From positions 1 to 61,870 of the forward strand of contig DYLU01000009.1 in NCBI GenBank assembly GCA_020721905.1: a stretch of 61,870 bases of DNA. The letters run 5' to 3'. Below are positions 8,297 through 15,554 of the stretch, piece by piece. A program made the position numbers and the translations under genes. The notes beneath the pieces were generated by a model that saw nothing but the letters and a program-made list of their open reading frames with translations, did not search any database and was not told the DNA's origin. This stretch comes from Leptospira biflexa. Its GTDB lineage: Bacteria; Spirochaetota; UBA4802; UB4802. Positions within the stretch are counted from its first letter, which is position 1; every line of letters begins with the position of its first letter.

Positions 8297-10201
8297 CTAT
8301 TGTTGAAGAGTTATCTGCCTCTGAATAAATGTAATAAACTCCTCTGTTTTCATTGTTTCAGGCTTCTGCTGGCCCCTTGTACGGACAGCAATAGCATTTT
8401 CCTGCATTTCTCTGCCACCAATAACCCCTATATAGGGAACTCGTTGTTCAATAGCATCGCGTATCTTATATTTTATTGTCTCATCACGCAGATCAGTTTT
8501 TACCCGTATTCCCTGCAAACGCAGTTTCAGAGCCAGATCTTTTGTATAATCAGCCTGTTCCGGACCCACATTGACAAGTATAATCTGTACTGGCGACAAC
8601 CATACAGGAAACCTTCCTGCATAATGTTCGGTTAATATGCCTATGAAGCGCTCAATTGATCCTAACAGCGCCCTGTGTATCATGTACGGTCTGTGCTTCT
8701 GGCCATCACTGCCAATATAGTAAAGGTCAAACCTATCAGGAAGATTGAAATCAAACTGTATGGTGGTCATCTGCCATTCACGGCCCAATGCATCTTTTAC
8801 TTTAAGGTCAATTTTTGGCCCATAGAATGCTCCACCACCTTCGTCAACCTCTATATCAAGCTTTTCAGCCTGAACGGCTTTTTTCAATGATTCCTGTGCA
8901 GCAATCCAGCGTTTTTCTTCACCTACTGATTTTTGAGGCCTTGTTGCTAAATATGCCTTGATATTGGAAAATCCCAGAACCTTCCACATGTACAATGAAA
9001 AACGCAACACCTCGCGAACTTCATCTTCCATCTGTTCAGGAGTGCAGAATATATGTGCATCATCCTGCGTAAAACCACGGACACGCAATAACCCGTGCAA
9101 TACACCTGATTTTTCATACCGGTATACCGTACCAAGCTCCGCCCATCTGAGTGGCAGATCCCTGTAGGAGTGCAGACTGGTCTGGTAAATCTTGATATGG
9201 AAAGGACAGTTCATTGGCTTAATATAGTAGTCATTGCCATCAATGTCCATTGGCGAATACATGTTTTCTTTGTAAAAATCCAAATGACCTGATGTTTCCC
9301 ACAATGTTGCACGGCCAATATGCGGTGTATACAGTATTTCATAGCCATTCTTAAAGTGCTCTTCACGCCACCACTGTTCCAAGACTGCCCTGAGCCTTCC
9401 CCCCTTTGGATGCCAGTATATAAGGCCTCCACCTGCATCCTCATGTATGCTGAATAGATCTAAGTCTTTACCCAGTATCCTGTGATCCCGCTTTTTTACT
9501 TCTTCAAGGAAAGTCAGGTGTTCCTTGAGCATTTTTTCATCCGGGAAGGCAATTCCATAAATGCGCTGCAGCATTTTATTGCGCTCATCACCACGCCAGT
9601 AAGCACCGGCAATGCTTAAAAGCTTAAATGCCTTTATGTAGCCGGTACTGGGAAGATGTGGTCCACGGCATAGATCAATAAAATCGCCCTGTTCATATAA
9701 TGAAACAATATCGTCCGATAGTTCCTGCAAAAGTTCAACTTTGTATATTTCACCCAATGTTGAAAATAAATCTATAGCATCCTTACGCGATAATTCTTTG
9801 CGGATAATGGGTATATCCTCAGTAACTATCTTGCGCATTTCCTCTTCTATTTTTTCAAGATCTTCCTGAGTAAAACCTTCGGGTTTATCAAAATCATAGT
9901 AAAAACCAGTGTCAATAGCAGGACCTATGGACACTTTCACTTCTGGGAAAAGACGTTTAACTGCCTGTGCCATAAGGTGCGATGCAGAGTGCCAGAATAC
10001 ATCCCTGCCTTCGGGGCTGTCAAAGGATATAAGTTCAACCTGTGTGGTGCCGGTAATGACTGTTCGTAAATCCTTAAGTGTCCCATTTAATCTGGCGGCC
10101 ACCGGTTTACTTTTTCCATTAAGCCGGGCAACAACATCAAGCAGCGTTTTGCCATCCTGTATTTCAAGTGTTTTCCCGTTGTTGAACTGTAACGTTGCCA
10201 T
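8297..10201 (-). CDS. thrS: Threonine-tRNA ligase
   Basis: 634 residues from the ATG at 10201, a usual ThrRS length; a GTG two codons upstream is possible, but AAAGG is better spaced for the ATG. Domains in order: N-terminal TGS (FNNGKTLEIQDGKTLLDVVA), the editing domain with HSASHLMAQAVKRLF, the class II catalytic core (MNCPFHIKIYQ, RYEKSGVLHGLLRVRGFTQ, MIHRALLGSIERFIGIL) and the C-terminal anticodon-binding domain (LSPVQIILVNVGPEQADY). It charges tRNA-Thr and edits mischarged serine. It is followed by infC-rpmI-rplT, a common bacterial arrangement. No T-box leader was found. Confidence 0.97.
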   Translation of the reverse strand: MATLQFNNGKTLEIQDGKTLLDVVARLNGKSKPVAARLNGTLKDLRTVITGTTQVELISFDSPEGRDVFWHSASHLMAQAVKRLFPEVKVSIGPAIDTGFYYDFDKPEGFTQEDLEKIEEEMRKIVTEDIPIIRKELSRKDAIDLFSTLGEIYKVELLQELSDDIVSLYEQGDFIDLCRGPHLPSTGYIKAFKLLSIAGAYWRGDERNKMLQRIYGIAFPDEKMLKEHLTFLEEVKKRDHRILGKDLDLFSIHEDAGGGLIYWHPKGGRLRAVLEQWWREEHFKNGYEILYTPHIGRATLWETSGHLDFYKENMYSPMDIDGNDYYIKPMNCPFHIKIYQTSLHSYRDLPLRWAELGTVYRYEKSGVLHGLLRVRGFTQDDAHIFCTPEQMEDEVREVLRFSLYMWKVLGFSNIKAYLATRPQKSVGEEKRWIAAQESLKKAVQAEKLDIEVDEGGGAFYGPKIDLKVKDALGREWQMTTIQFDFNLPDRFDLYYIGSDGQKHRPYMIHRALLGSIERFIGILTEHYAGRFPVWLSPVQIILVNVGPEQADYTKDLALKLRLQGIRVKTDLRDETIKYKIRDAIEQRVPYIGVIGGREMQENAIAVRTRGQQKPETMKTEEFITFIQRQITLQQ

Positions 10202-10311
10202 TTTCACAAGCCTTTATAATAAAATCATAGATACGATGCTATCCTGTTATCTTTTAACATCGTTTTAACTGTATCGTTTTTCAAAAATTTTATAATTACA
10301 TAATAAAAAAT

Positions 10312-10386
10312 TGGGCGATACCGGAATTGAACCAGTGACCTCCTGCGTGTCGAGCAGGCGCTCTAACCAGGCTGAGCTAATCGCCC
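10312..10386 (-). tRNA. tRNA-Val (anticodon GAC)
   Basis: Cloverleaf on the minus strand: acceptor GGGCGAU pairs fully with AUCGCCC, D stem GCUC/GAGC, anticodon stem CCUGC/GCAGG, variable loop AGGUC, T stem ACUGG/CCGGU with loop UUCAAUU, discriminator A. The anticodon loop reads UCGACAC, so positions 34-36 are GAC (valine). Position 33 is C rather than the near-universal U. CCA is not encoded. It lies 110 bp upstream of thrS. Confidence 0.9.
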
Positions 10387-10443
10387 ATAATACCAGTGAT
10401 TACTTTCAGGATGAAATGTAAATACGAAAGAGCTTTGTGCCTG

Positions 10444-10848
10444 TCAAGACTTTTTCATAAATTCACGCTGTAGTGACAGTATAGCACACAATCCAAAAAC
10501 CACACACCAAATATTAATACATGCATTGAGCAATCCATCCATAACTGTGATTGTGTACATGCCATTCTGCCAGTTGAACGCCATATCAAGTAACCCCAAA
10601 AAGATTAAACCACCTGATGCTGGTAAAAGCACGTAAAAAGCTCTGTTACTTCGTTTTATTGCAAGGATTCCTCCAATAATAAGAGCTATCGCCAGTACTG
10701 TATCAGGCAGGGGGAAGGAATGTTCATAGGCAAAATAGCATACGGGGGGATTTTCCGGAGCAAGCCCTACCGTGAAAAAGGCAATCCAGAACAGTAAGAT
10801 TCCTATCCCGGTAACTATCGCCAGATATGCTGTTGTCTTTGGTGACAT
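10444..10848 (-). CDS. Small integral membrane protein, four predicted helices
   Basis: The start at 10848 is set by AGGAGG 4 nt upstream; a longer frame reaching 10932 would overlap the preceding SDR gene. The 134 residues contain about four membrane helices: AYLAIVTGIGILLFWIAFFT, PDTVLAIALIIGGILAI, AFYVLLPASGGLIFLGLLDM and INIWCVVFGLCAILSL. I do not recognise a named family. It follows the SDR gene by 14 bp and is probably co-transcribed with it and with the epimerase-like gene. Confidence 0.75.
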   Translation of the reverse strand: MSPKTTAYLAIVTGIGILLFWIAFFTVGLAPENPPVCYFAYEHSFPLPDTVLAIALIIGGILAIKRSNRAFYVLLPASGGLIFLGLLDMAFNWQNGMYTITVMDGLLNACINIWCVVFGLCAILSLQREFMKKS

Positions 10849-10862
10849 AAAACCTCCTGTTA

Positions 10863-11693
10863 TTATTTTGATGTTCCCTTTTTCTTTTGCACCTTTTTTA
10901 TCTGAGAAAGCATCACTGCTTCTACAAGCCACGGGGCATACCGTTTAGCAATCCAGGTAAGCTTACTGTCAAAGTTTGCAAGGATTACAAACTTTTTCTT
11001 TTTCATCCCTTTAAGCAGGGCCTGTGCCACTTCATCCGGTGACATCAGCTTTGCTGACTTTGATATCTCTTTGGTTTCATCGGGCTTTGTTCTATTTTCA
11101 ACTTCAAAGCCCGGAGTGTTGGTGTCAGGGGGGCAGAGCACCGATACAGTAATATTATATTGTTTGAGTTCGCTTCGTAAAACTTCCGAAAACCCAACTA
11201 TGGCAAATTTTGATGCACTGTAATCACTATACCCAAATACACCTACCAGCCCTGCCAGTGATGCCGTGTTAACAATATAACCTCCTTTGTGTTTCATGTG
11301 TGGTACCATAAACGAACAGGTATTCCATATCCCAAACAGATTTATTTTCATGGTTTCTTCAAACTGCTTATAACTTATATCCTCAAAATATTTTGGATAG
11401 GCCCTGCCAGCACAATTAATGAGAATATCACAGGAATCAAATTGACGTAATGCCTGAGTAAAAACTTTTTTAACCTGTGCATTATCCGAAACATCGCACT
11501 GATACCATGCAAATCGCTGTCCATGGCGTTTTTTTGCCTGTTCTATAGCTACTATGGATTCCTCCAATCTTATGCGATTTCGTGCAAATATAGCAACATT
11601 TGCTCCTTCTGATGAAAAGAGCTTAGCCACCGCAAGACCAATACCACTTGAGCCTCCGGTGATAAAGACTGTTTTCCCTGCAAAATTTTCCAT
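10863..11693 (-). CDS. Short-chain dehydrogenase/reductase (3-ketodihydrosphingosine reductase-like)
   Basis: 276 residues, classical SDR. The nucleotide-binding motif is VFITGGSSGIGLAVAKLF (TGxxxGxG), followed by INCAG, NTASLAG with the catalytic Ser, and YSDYSASKFAIVGFSE with the YxxxK pair. The C-terminal extension ends in a basic tail after a hydrophobic helix (WIAKRYAPWLVEAVML). The overall layout resembles KDSR-type reductases, which reduce 3-ketosphinganine, but other SDRs share it, so the substrate is uncertain. The next gene upstream is another NAD(P)-dependent oxidoreductase, 15 bp away. Confidence 0.85.
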   Translation of the reverse strand: MENFAGKTVFITGGSSGIGLAVAKLFSSEGANVAIFARNRIRLEESIVAIEQAKKRHGQRFAWYQCDVSDNAQVKKVFTQALRQFDSCDILINCAGRAYPKYFEDISYKQFEETMKINLFGIWNTCSFMVPHMKHKGGYIVNTASLAGLVGVFGYSDYSASKFAIVGFSEVLRSELKQYNITVSVLCPPDTNTPGFEVENRTKPDETKEISKSAKLMSPDEVAQALLKGMKKKKFVILANFDSKLTWIAKRYAPWLVEAVMLSQIKKVQKKKGTSK

Positions 11694-11708
11694 AGTTACT
11701 ATCTCCTT

Positions 11709-12713
11709 TTATTTTGTTTTCAAGGATTCAAGCTCAAGTGTTTTCAGCCACTGCATTGTGCGCTCAAATCCTTCTTTAAACGATATTCTGGGTACCCAGC
11801 CCAATTCGCGTTTTGCTTTATCAATGCTAAATTGCAGGCGCGATCCTAAATTTTTTACAGTATATGTGGTCAACAAAGGGCGCTTTTCTATGTTAAACAG
11901 TTTCCATAAAGATTCCATGACCACTGCTGCCATATACGCCATCCGGTAGGGTATATGGGTTGTAATTGGTTTAACACCTAAAGCATTGGCTATGCCTTGG
12001 CAAAATTTTTGCAATGTAACGCTTTCTCCGTCATGCACCAGATAGCCATTACCAATAGCCCGCCTGTCAACTGAAATTAACAGTAACAAATCCACCAGAT
12101 TTTCAACATAGGTTGGCCACACCAGTACATCCTTGCGCCAGAAAATGAGTTCACGTTTTATGATTGCATCAGCCAGAAGCGGTACAAATGTCTGATCACC
12201 CGGGCCATAAACCCAGCAGGGATATACCATGGTTACCGGCAGTTTCTTTTCACGATGGTAGCGCCACATCACTTCTTCAGCTTTTATTTTATAATCCGGA
12301 TATGGCTCACCCCAGGGTTCAAGTGGAAACGATTCATCCATAACCACGTCTTCCCTCAGGCCAAATACATCATTGGTTGAGATATCAACAACCCGCTTAA
12401 CCTTTGCCCATACTGCAGCCTCACAAACATTTTTTGCTCCACCAACGGTAACTTCTTCAAATAGTTTTTGCGGTGCCCAGTCAGTCACTACAGCAGCACA
12501 GTTAAAAATCACATCGCATCCTTTCACTGCTTTTTTTACAGCTTCAAGATCCCTGATATCGCCCTGCACAACCTCTGCTTTATTCTTTTTTAGTTCAGGT
12601 ATTTTGGGGTCATTGGGTAATATCAGTGCCTTTACTGAATGTTTTTTTGCCAGCAATGCTTTAACTAAATTTCCTCCTATAAATCCTGTTGCACCAGTAA
12701 CACATGCTTTCAT
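11709..12713 (-). CDS. Extended SDR: NAD-dependent epimerase/3-beta-HSD-like
   Basis: 334 residues. The extended-SDR Rossmann motif is at the N-terminus (CVTGATGFIGGNLVKALL), NCAAVV follows, and YPDYKIKAEEVMW holds the YxxxK catalytic pair near residue 140. The C-terminal half (YGPGDQTFVPLLADAI, WPTYVENLVDLLLL) matches dTDP-glucose-epimerase/sterol-dehydrogenase-like enzymes. The substrate cannot be assigned. It heads a three-gene run with the KDSR-like SDR and the small membrane protein. Some bacterial sphingolipid reductases belong to this fold, but no serine palmitoyltransferase is in view. Confidence 0.85.
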   Translation of the reverse strand: MKACVTGATGFIGGNLVKALLAKKHSVKALILPNDPKIPELKKNKAEVVQGDIRDLEAVKKAVKGCDVIFNCAAVVTDWAPQKLFEEVTVGGAKNVCEAAVWAKVKRVVDISTNDVFGLREDVVMDESFPLEPWGEPYPDYKIKAEEVMWRYHREKKLPVTMVYPCWVYGPGDQTFVPLLADAIIKRELIFWRKDVLVWPTYVENLVDLLLLISVDRRAIGNGYLVHDGESVTLQKFCQGIANALGVKPITTHIPYRMAYMAAVVMESLWKLFNIEKRPLLTTYTVKNLGSRLQFSIDKAKRELGWVPRISFKEGFERTMQWLKTLELESLKTK

Positions 12714-13072
12714 TTTAAAACCTCCCTGACTTTACATTTGTACATTTTAGGCATTTATATTTACTTTCATGCACCTAACTTTTTGTATCTGTTTATTATC
12801 AATACTTTATGCTATTTGTATTGAACTATCCATCTATACTTACAAAATTTCAAGTAAAATAAATACTTATAATTTTATGTAATAACTTTCCCAATGAAAT
12901 CTTTCACGTGAACACCTGCCAAAAAGTTTGACATGTAAGGCAGGAATATCCAATTGCTTAATAATTTTGCTTTTTCTTATCTATCTGGCTTCCACATCCT
13001 ATCTCCATTACAGGCTCTGACCCCATTTGTGATATGTGTGTCACTGAACAATAAATAATAATACATAGCCTG
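12714..13072. other. Intergenic region with a hairpin and a short interspersed repeat
   Basis: No credible gene. CCTGCC at 12915-12920 pairs with GGCAGG at 12939-12944 across an 18-nt loop. The right part carries a 15-nt sequence also found at 40117-40131. The region is otherwise AT-rich and should contain the promoter of the epimerase-like gene, which I could not define. Confidence 0.5.
13012..13026. repeat. Short interspersed repeat, copy 1 (AGGCTCTGACCCCAT)
   Basis: The same 15 nt occur at 40117-40131, also between genes. The core GGCTCTGACCCC resembles fragments that accompany REP-associated or IS200-type transposases in many genomes (inference). No transposase is in the window. Confidence 0.45.
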
Positions 13073-14116
13073 TTAACGTATACTATCAAGAACACGTTTG
13101 CAATAGGGAATATTTTCATTCATATCCCTGAATAAGTATGATGGGTGCTGCATTCCTGCTTTACGGCATACTGCCACGTGATTGCAGGAAAAACAGGTGC
13201 CATGATCCTCTTCAACCTCATGCAAATACACTTCAGATGTGAGGATACGATAGAGTTCGCCACGACTGTACCTACCTAACGATTGACAGGACGAATGGGC
13301 AATTGTAATACTTTTATCAGCTTTTATAGTAAGTCTTCCCGGACGTATAAGGTGAGGGGGATTCTGAAACCATGGCAGTTGCAATAATTGAGCTGCTACT
13401 GCAGCAAGGGGATTTTCAAGTAATGAAACCGGAAACCCATATATATTCAGCAAAGAAATCATTCGTACCAGCGATAAAAAATCATCAGGTGATAACAACT
13501 CATTACACACATTGCCTGCATCTTCAGAAACACGAATAAGCTGTATTAGAGTAATTTCCTTTATACCTGGAAATTTGCGTAATGCCCATTGGATAAAATG
13601 CGGCACATGTGGCAAAAGGCTTTTTCCAATCACGCAGAAAAGGTATACTGGAATATTATTGCAGAGTGCAATTTCAATCGCTTGTGTTGTTTTTTTAAAT
13701 GAATGATAACCACGAAAAGTATCATGTATTGCTTCAAATCCCAGTAAGCTGATTGAAAGGCTCAGTCCTTTTATGGATTCAAGCTGCTGTAATGTTTTAC
13801 TATCTAACAAAAATCTATTTGTATTTAAAAAAATTGACTCATAACCCATTGAAACAGCATCATTCAGGATATCAAAAAGATATACCCACAATAACGGTTC
13901 ACCACCTGTTATGTGGAGATGTCGATAGCCAATTTCATAACCTTCCCTTAGTATGGAAGATACGGTTTCGTAATCAAGATCATGATGTTCAACACAACCA
14001 GATAGTACAAAGCAATGGGTACAGATACTGGTACATCGTGTTGTAACTTCTATTGAAAGGTTTTCCATCTTTACAGCTTCTCGAATCTCAGATGGTAAAG
14101 AATTAATCATTGACAT
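13073..14116 (-). CDS. Radical SAM protein with SPASM/twitch-like C-terminus
   Basis: The start at 14116 is preferred: GGAG lies 9-10 nt upstream and the gene then overlaps the upstream gene by only 14 nt. The 347 residues open with the [4Fe-4S] motif C28-x3-C32-x2-C35 (TTRCTSICTHCFV), followed by the SAM-binding HITGGEPLL and a TIM-barrel with LSLSISLLGFEAIHDTFRG. The C-terminal 70 residues add cysteines spaced as C-x2-C-x5-C (CFSCNHVAVC) plus flanking SSCQS and YCKR, like the auxiliary-cluster domain of peptide-modifying enzymes. It is coupled to the isoprenoid-synthase-like gene. A peptide substrate is an inference from the divergent Nif11-like gene. Confidence 0.88.
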   Translation of the reverse strand: MSMINSLPSEIREAVKMENLSIEVTTRCTSICTHCFVLSGCVEHHDLDYETVSSILREGYEIGYRHLHITGGEPLLWVYLFDILNDAVSMGYESIFLNTNRFLLDSKTLQQLESIKGLSLSISLLGFEAIHDTFRGYHSFKKTTQAIEIALCNNIPVYLFCVIGKSLLPHVPHFIQWALRKFPGIKEITLIQLIRVSEDAGNVCNELLSPDDFLSLVRMISLLNIYGFPVSLLENPLAAVAAQLLQLPWFQNPPHLIRPGRLTIKADKSITIAHSSCQSLGRYSRGELYRILTSEVYLHEVEEDHGTCFSCNHVAVCRKAGMQHPSYLFRDMNENIPYCKRVLDSIR

Positions 14117-15134
14117 TGCATTCTCCACTATCACCCTCCATCCCCTGAACAAAATGAGTGAGCAATTTTTGCATCTCATCTGAAAGGTCAAAAAGGCCAA
14201 TATCTTCTGCATGTTTTGCAGCAGCTTTTACTTCCTGAATAATCCTTTTTTTAAGAACAGGGATGGCACCTGAAGCCCGTATCATTTCTTCAAGTATATA
14301 TATGCTATCATTGTTATGCTCTTGTACATTTCCCCCTTCAGTAATGATTGTTCCCATTTTTAAAAATTCATCCCAACAACAACGAACTTTCCCGGGCAGG
14401 CTAAGAGTTACTGCAGAATTACGTCCTTTATTCAGATCATCCTTTATGTCCCGGATATCATCATATATCCGCCAGGCTAAACCAAAGCATTCAAGTGAAG
14501 TTCTAATAGCTTCTTCTAAAGACATATCCTCCACAAATCGTACAGTCAGCAGGGGAACAATAAGAGCTGTAGCCATTTGATCCCTGAAAATACGTAGATA
14601 TTCTTCCAGGTTATCAATGCTATTATGCGTGGTTATACTTGCATAATATCTGTTAAGACAGCTATTCACTATTTCTTTCCCTGTATGAATAATTGAGCAA
14701 AAAGGTGAAATAGTGTCACAGAATAGCCTCCATCCCTGACTTCGGATCAGGAGAGTCAAATGATCTGGTGCAACCTGACCATCGTTAATATGATTATCTA
14801 AAGAATGAAGAAGCATGACCATTGCATGAGCTGTTGCAGCAAGATACATAAAATCCTGTTTAACCCGTGCACCTGTACACCTTGTCATGATATGCGGAAT
14901 AATTGACCATATAGGCGAATAGTAATGGCTGAAAAAATCTAGATTTTGTCCCGGTTCGATGCCGGCATTATGCATTAAAAATATCATTGCAGAGGTTTGA
15001 ACCGATGCCGGAAGAGAACGAACAAGGTTGATCATAGCATCGTTCATTTTTGTATAAAAATACGCTATCCCTTCATCTGTAGATGTATGTCCAGAATGAA
15101 AATCAATATTTGAAACCATTATATATTTTTCCAT
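14103..15134 (-). CDS. Class I isoprenoid-synthase-fold protein (polyprenyl synthetase/ComQ-like)
   Basis: 343 helical residues. The second aspartate-rich motif is intact (YDDIRDIKDD, Asp225, 226 and 229 in DDxxD spacing). The first motif is divergent: LDNHIND around residues 112-118 instead of DDxxD. This pattern occurs in class I isoprenoid enzymes outside the main chain-elongating prenyl synthases, including ComQ-type peptide prenyltransferases. The likely reaction uses a prenyl diphosphate with Mg2+, but donor and acceptor are unknown. The start could also be Met6. It overlaps the radical SAM gene by 14 nt, so the two enzymes are probably made together, and it is divergent from the small peptide gene. 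Confidence 0.8.
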   Translation of the reverse strand: MEKYIMVSNIDFHSGHTSTDEGIAYFYTKMNDAMINLVRSLPASVQTSAMIFLMHNAGIEPGQNLDFFSHYYSPIWSIIPHIMTRCTGARVKQDFMYLAATAHAMVMLLHSLDNHINDGQVAPDHLTLLIRSQGWRLFCDTISPFCSIIHTGKEIVNSCLNRYYASITTHNSIDNLEEYLRIFRDQMATALIVPLLTVRFVEDMSLEEAIRTSLECFGLAWRIYDDIRDIKDDLNKGRNSAVTLSLPGKVRCCWDEFLKMGTIITEGGNVQEHNNDSIYILEEMIRASGAIPVLKKRIIQEVKAAAKHAEDIGLFDLSDEMQKLLTHFVQGMEGDSGECNVND

Positions 15135-15331
15135 TACAATTATTAATTGTTGCAGATATATGAACCCTCAAGATATTGAGTATTACACAAATAAGTATTT
15201 TTGACAAGATAATTATTAATTTCTCAATTTAATCATTTTGGATTTATTAAAACACTACCAAAAAATATGTTGAAATATTATTTAGATTATTCATTATATG
15301 CGTAAATATTGACATATTTTTGGAGGTAAGT
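15135..15331. promoter_or_regulatory. Divergent promoter region between enzyme pair and peptide/kinase operon
   Basis: 197 bp, very AT-rich. A plausible plus-strand promoter is TTGAAA at 15270-15275 with CATTAT at 15292-15297 (16-bp spacer, moderate match). Another TTGACA occurs at 15201-15206 without a good -10 box. CAATTA-T-TAATTG near 15139-15151 is a small palindrome close to the minus-strand start codon. GGAGG at 15322-15326 is the peptide gene's ribosome binding site. Confidence 0.4.
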
Positions 15332-15547
15332 ATGGCAGATTTTATTGATTTTGTTGCGAAAGAAGCCGGGAACCGTGAACTGGGGAAAAAATTTATTGAA
15401 TTACTTAAGGAAGGGGATGCCCGGGAATTAAAAAACTTCTTTGATTCCAGTGATTATACCGGAGTATCAATTGATGACTGCAAAACCCTTATAAACAATA
15501 GGCAGGCAATTATCAATTCAGCAGACGCAAATCTCAAGGATTATTAA
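15332..15547 (+). CDS. Small Nif11-like peptide (71 aa), candidate precursor/signal peptide
   Basis: The start at 15332 has GGAGG 5 nt upstream. The sequence opens MADFIDFVAKEAGNRELGKK, with a helical part, a GDARELKNFF segment and then GVSIDDCKTLINN, a layout like the Nif11 leader domain of some RiPP precursors. It has a single Cys (Cys50), no Trp and no Gly-Gly cleavage site. No signal peptide or membrane helix is visible. The kinase gene starts 7 bp after its stop, so the two are one operon; radical SAM and isoprenoid-type enzymes are encoded divergently. A role as modified signal peptide is inference. It could equally be a small regulatory protein. Confidence 0.75.
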   Translation: MADFIDFVAKEAGNRELGKKFIELLKEGDARELKNFFDSSDYTGVSIDDCKTLINNRQAIINSADANLKDY

Positions 15548-15554
15548 TGCTTCA

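Noticed and set aside
10312-10386. Reading the tRNA anticodon as CGA (Ser) by shifting the loop one base
   Set aside because: The shift breaks the anticodon stem (G27 would face G43), and there is no long variable arm as in tRNA-Ser.
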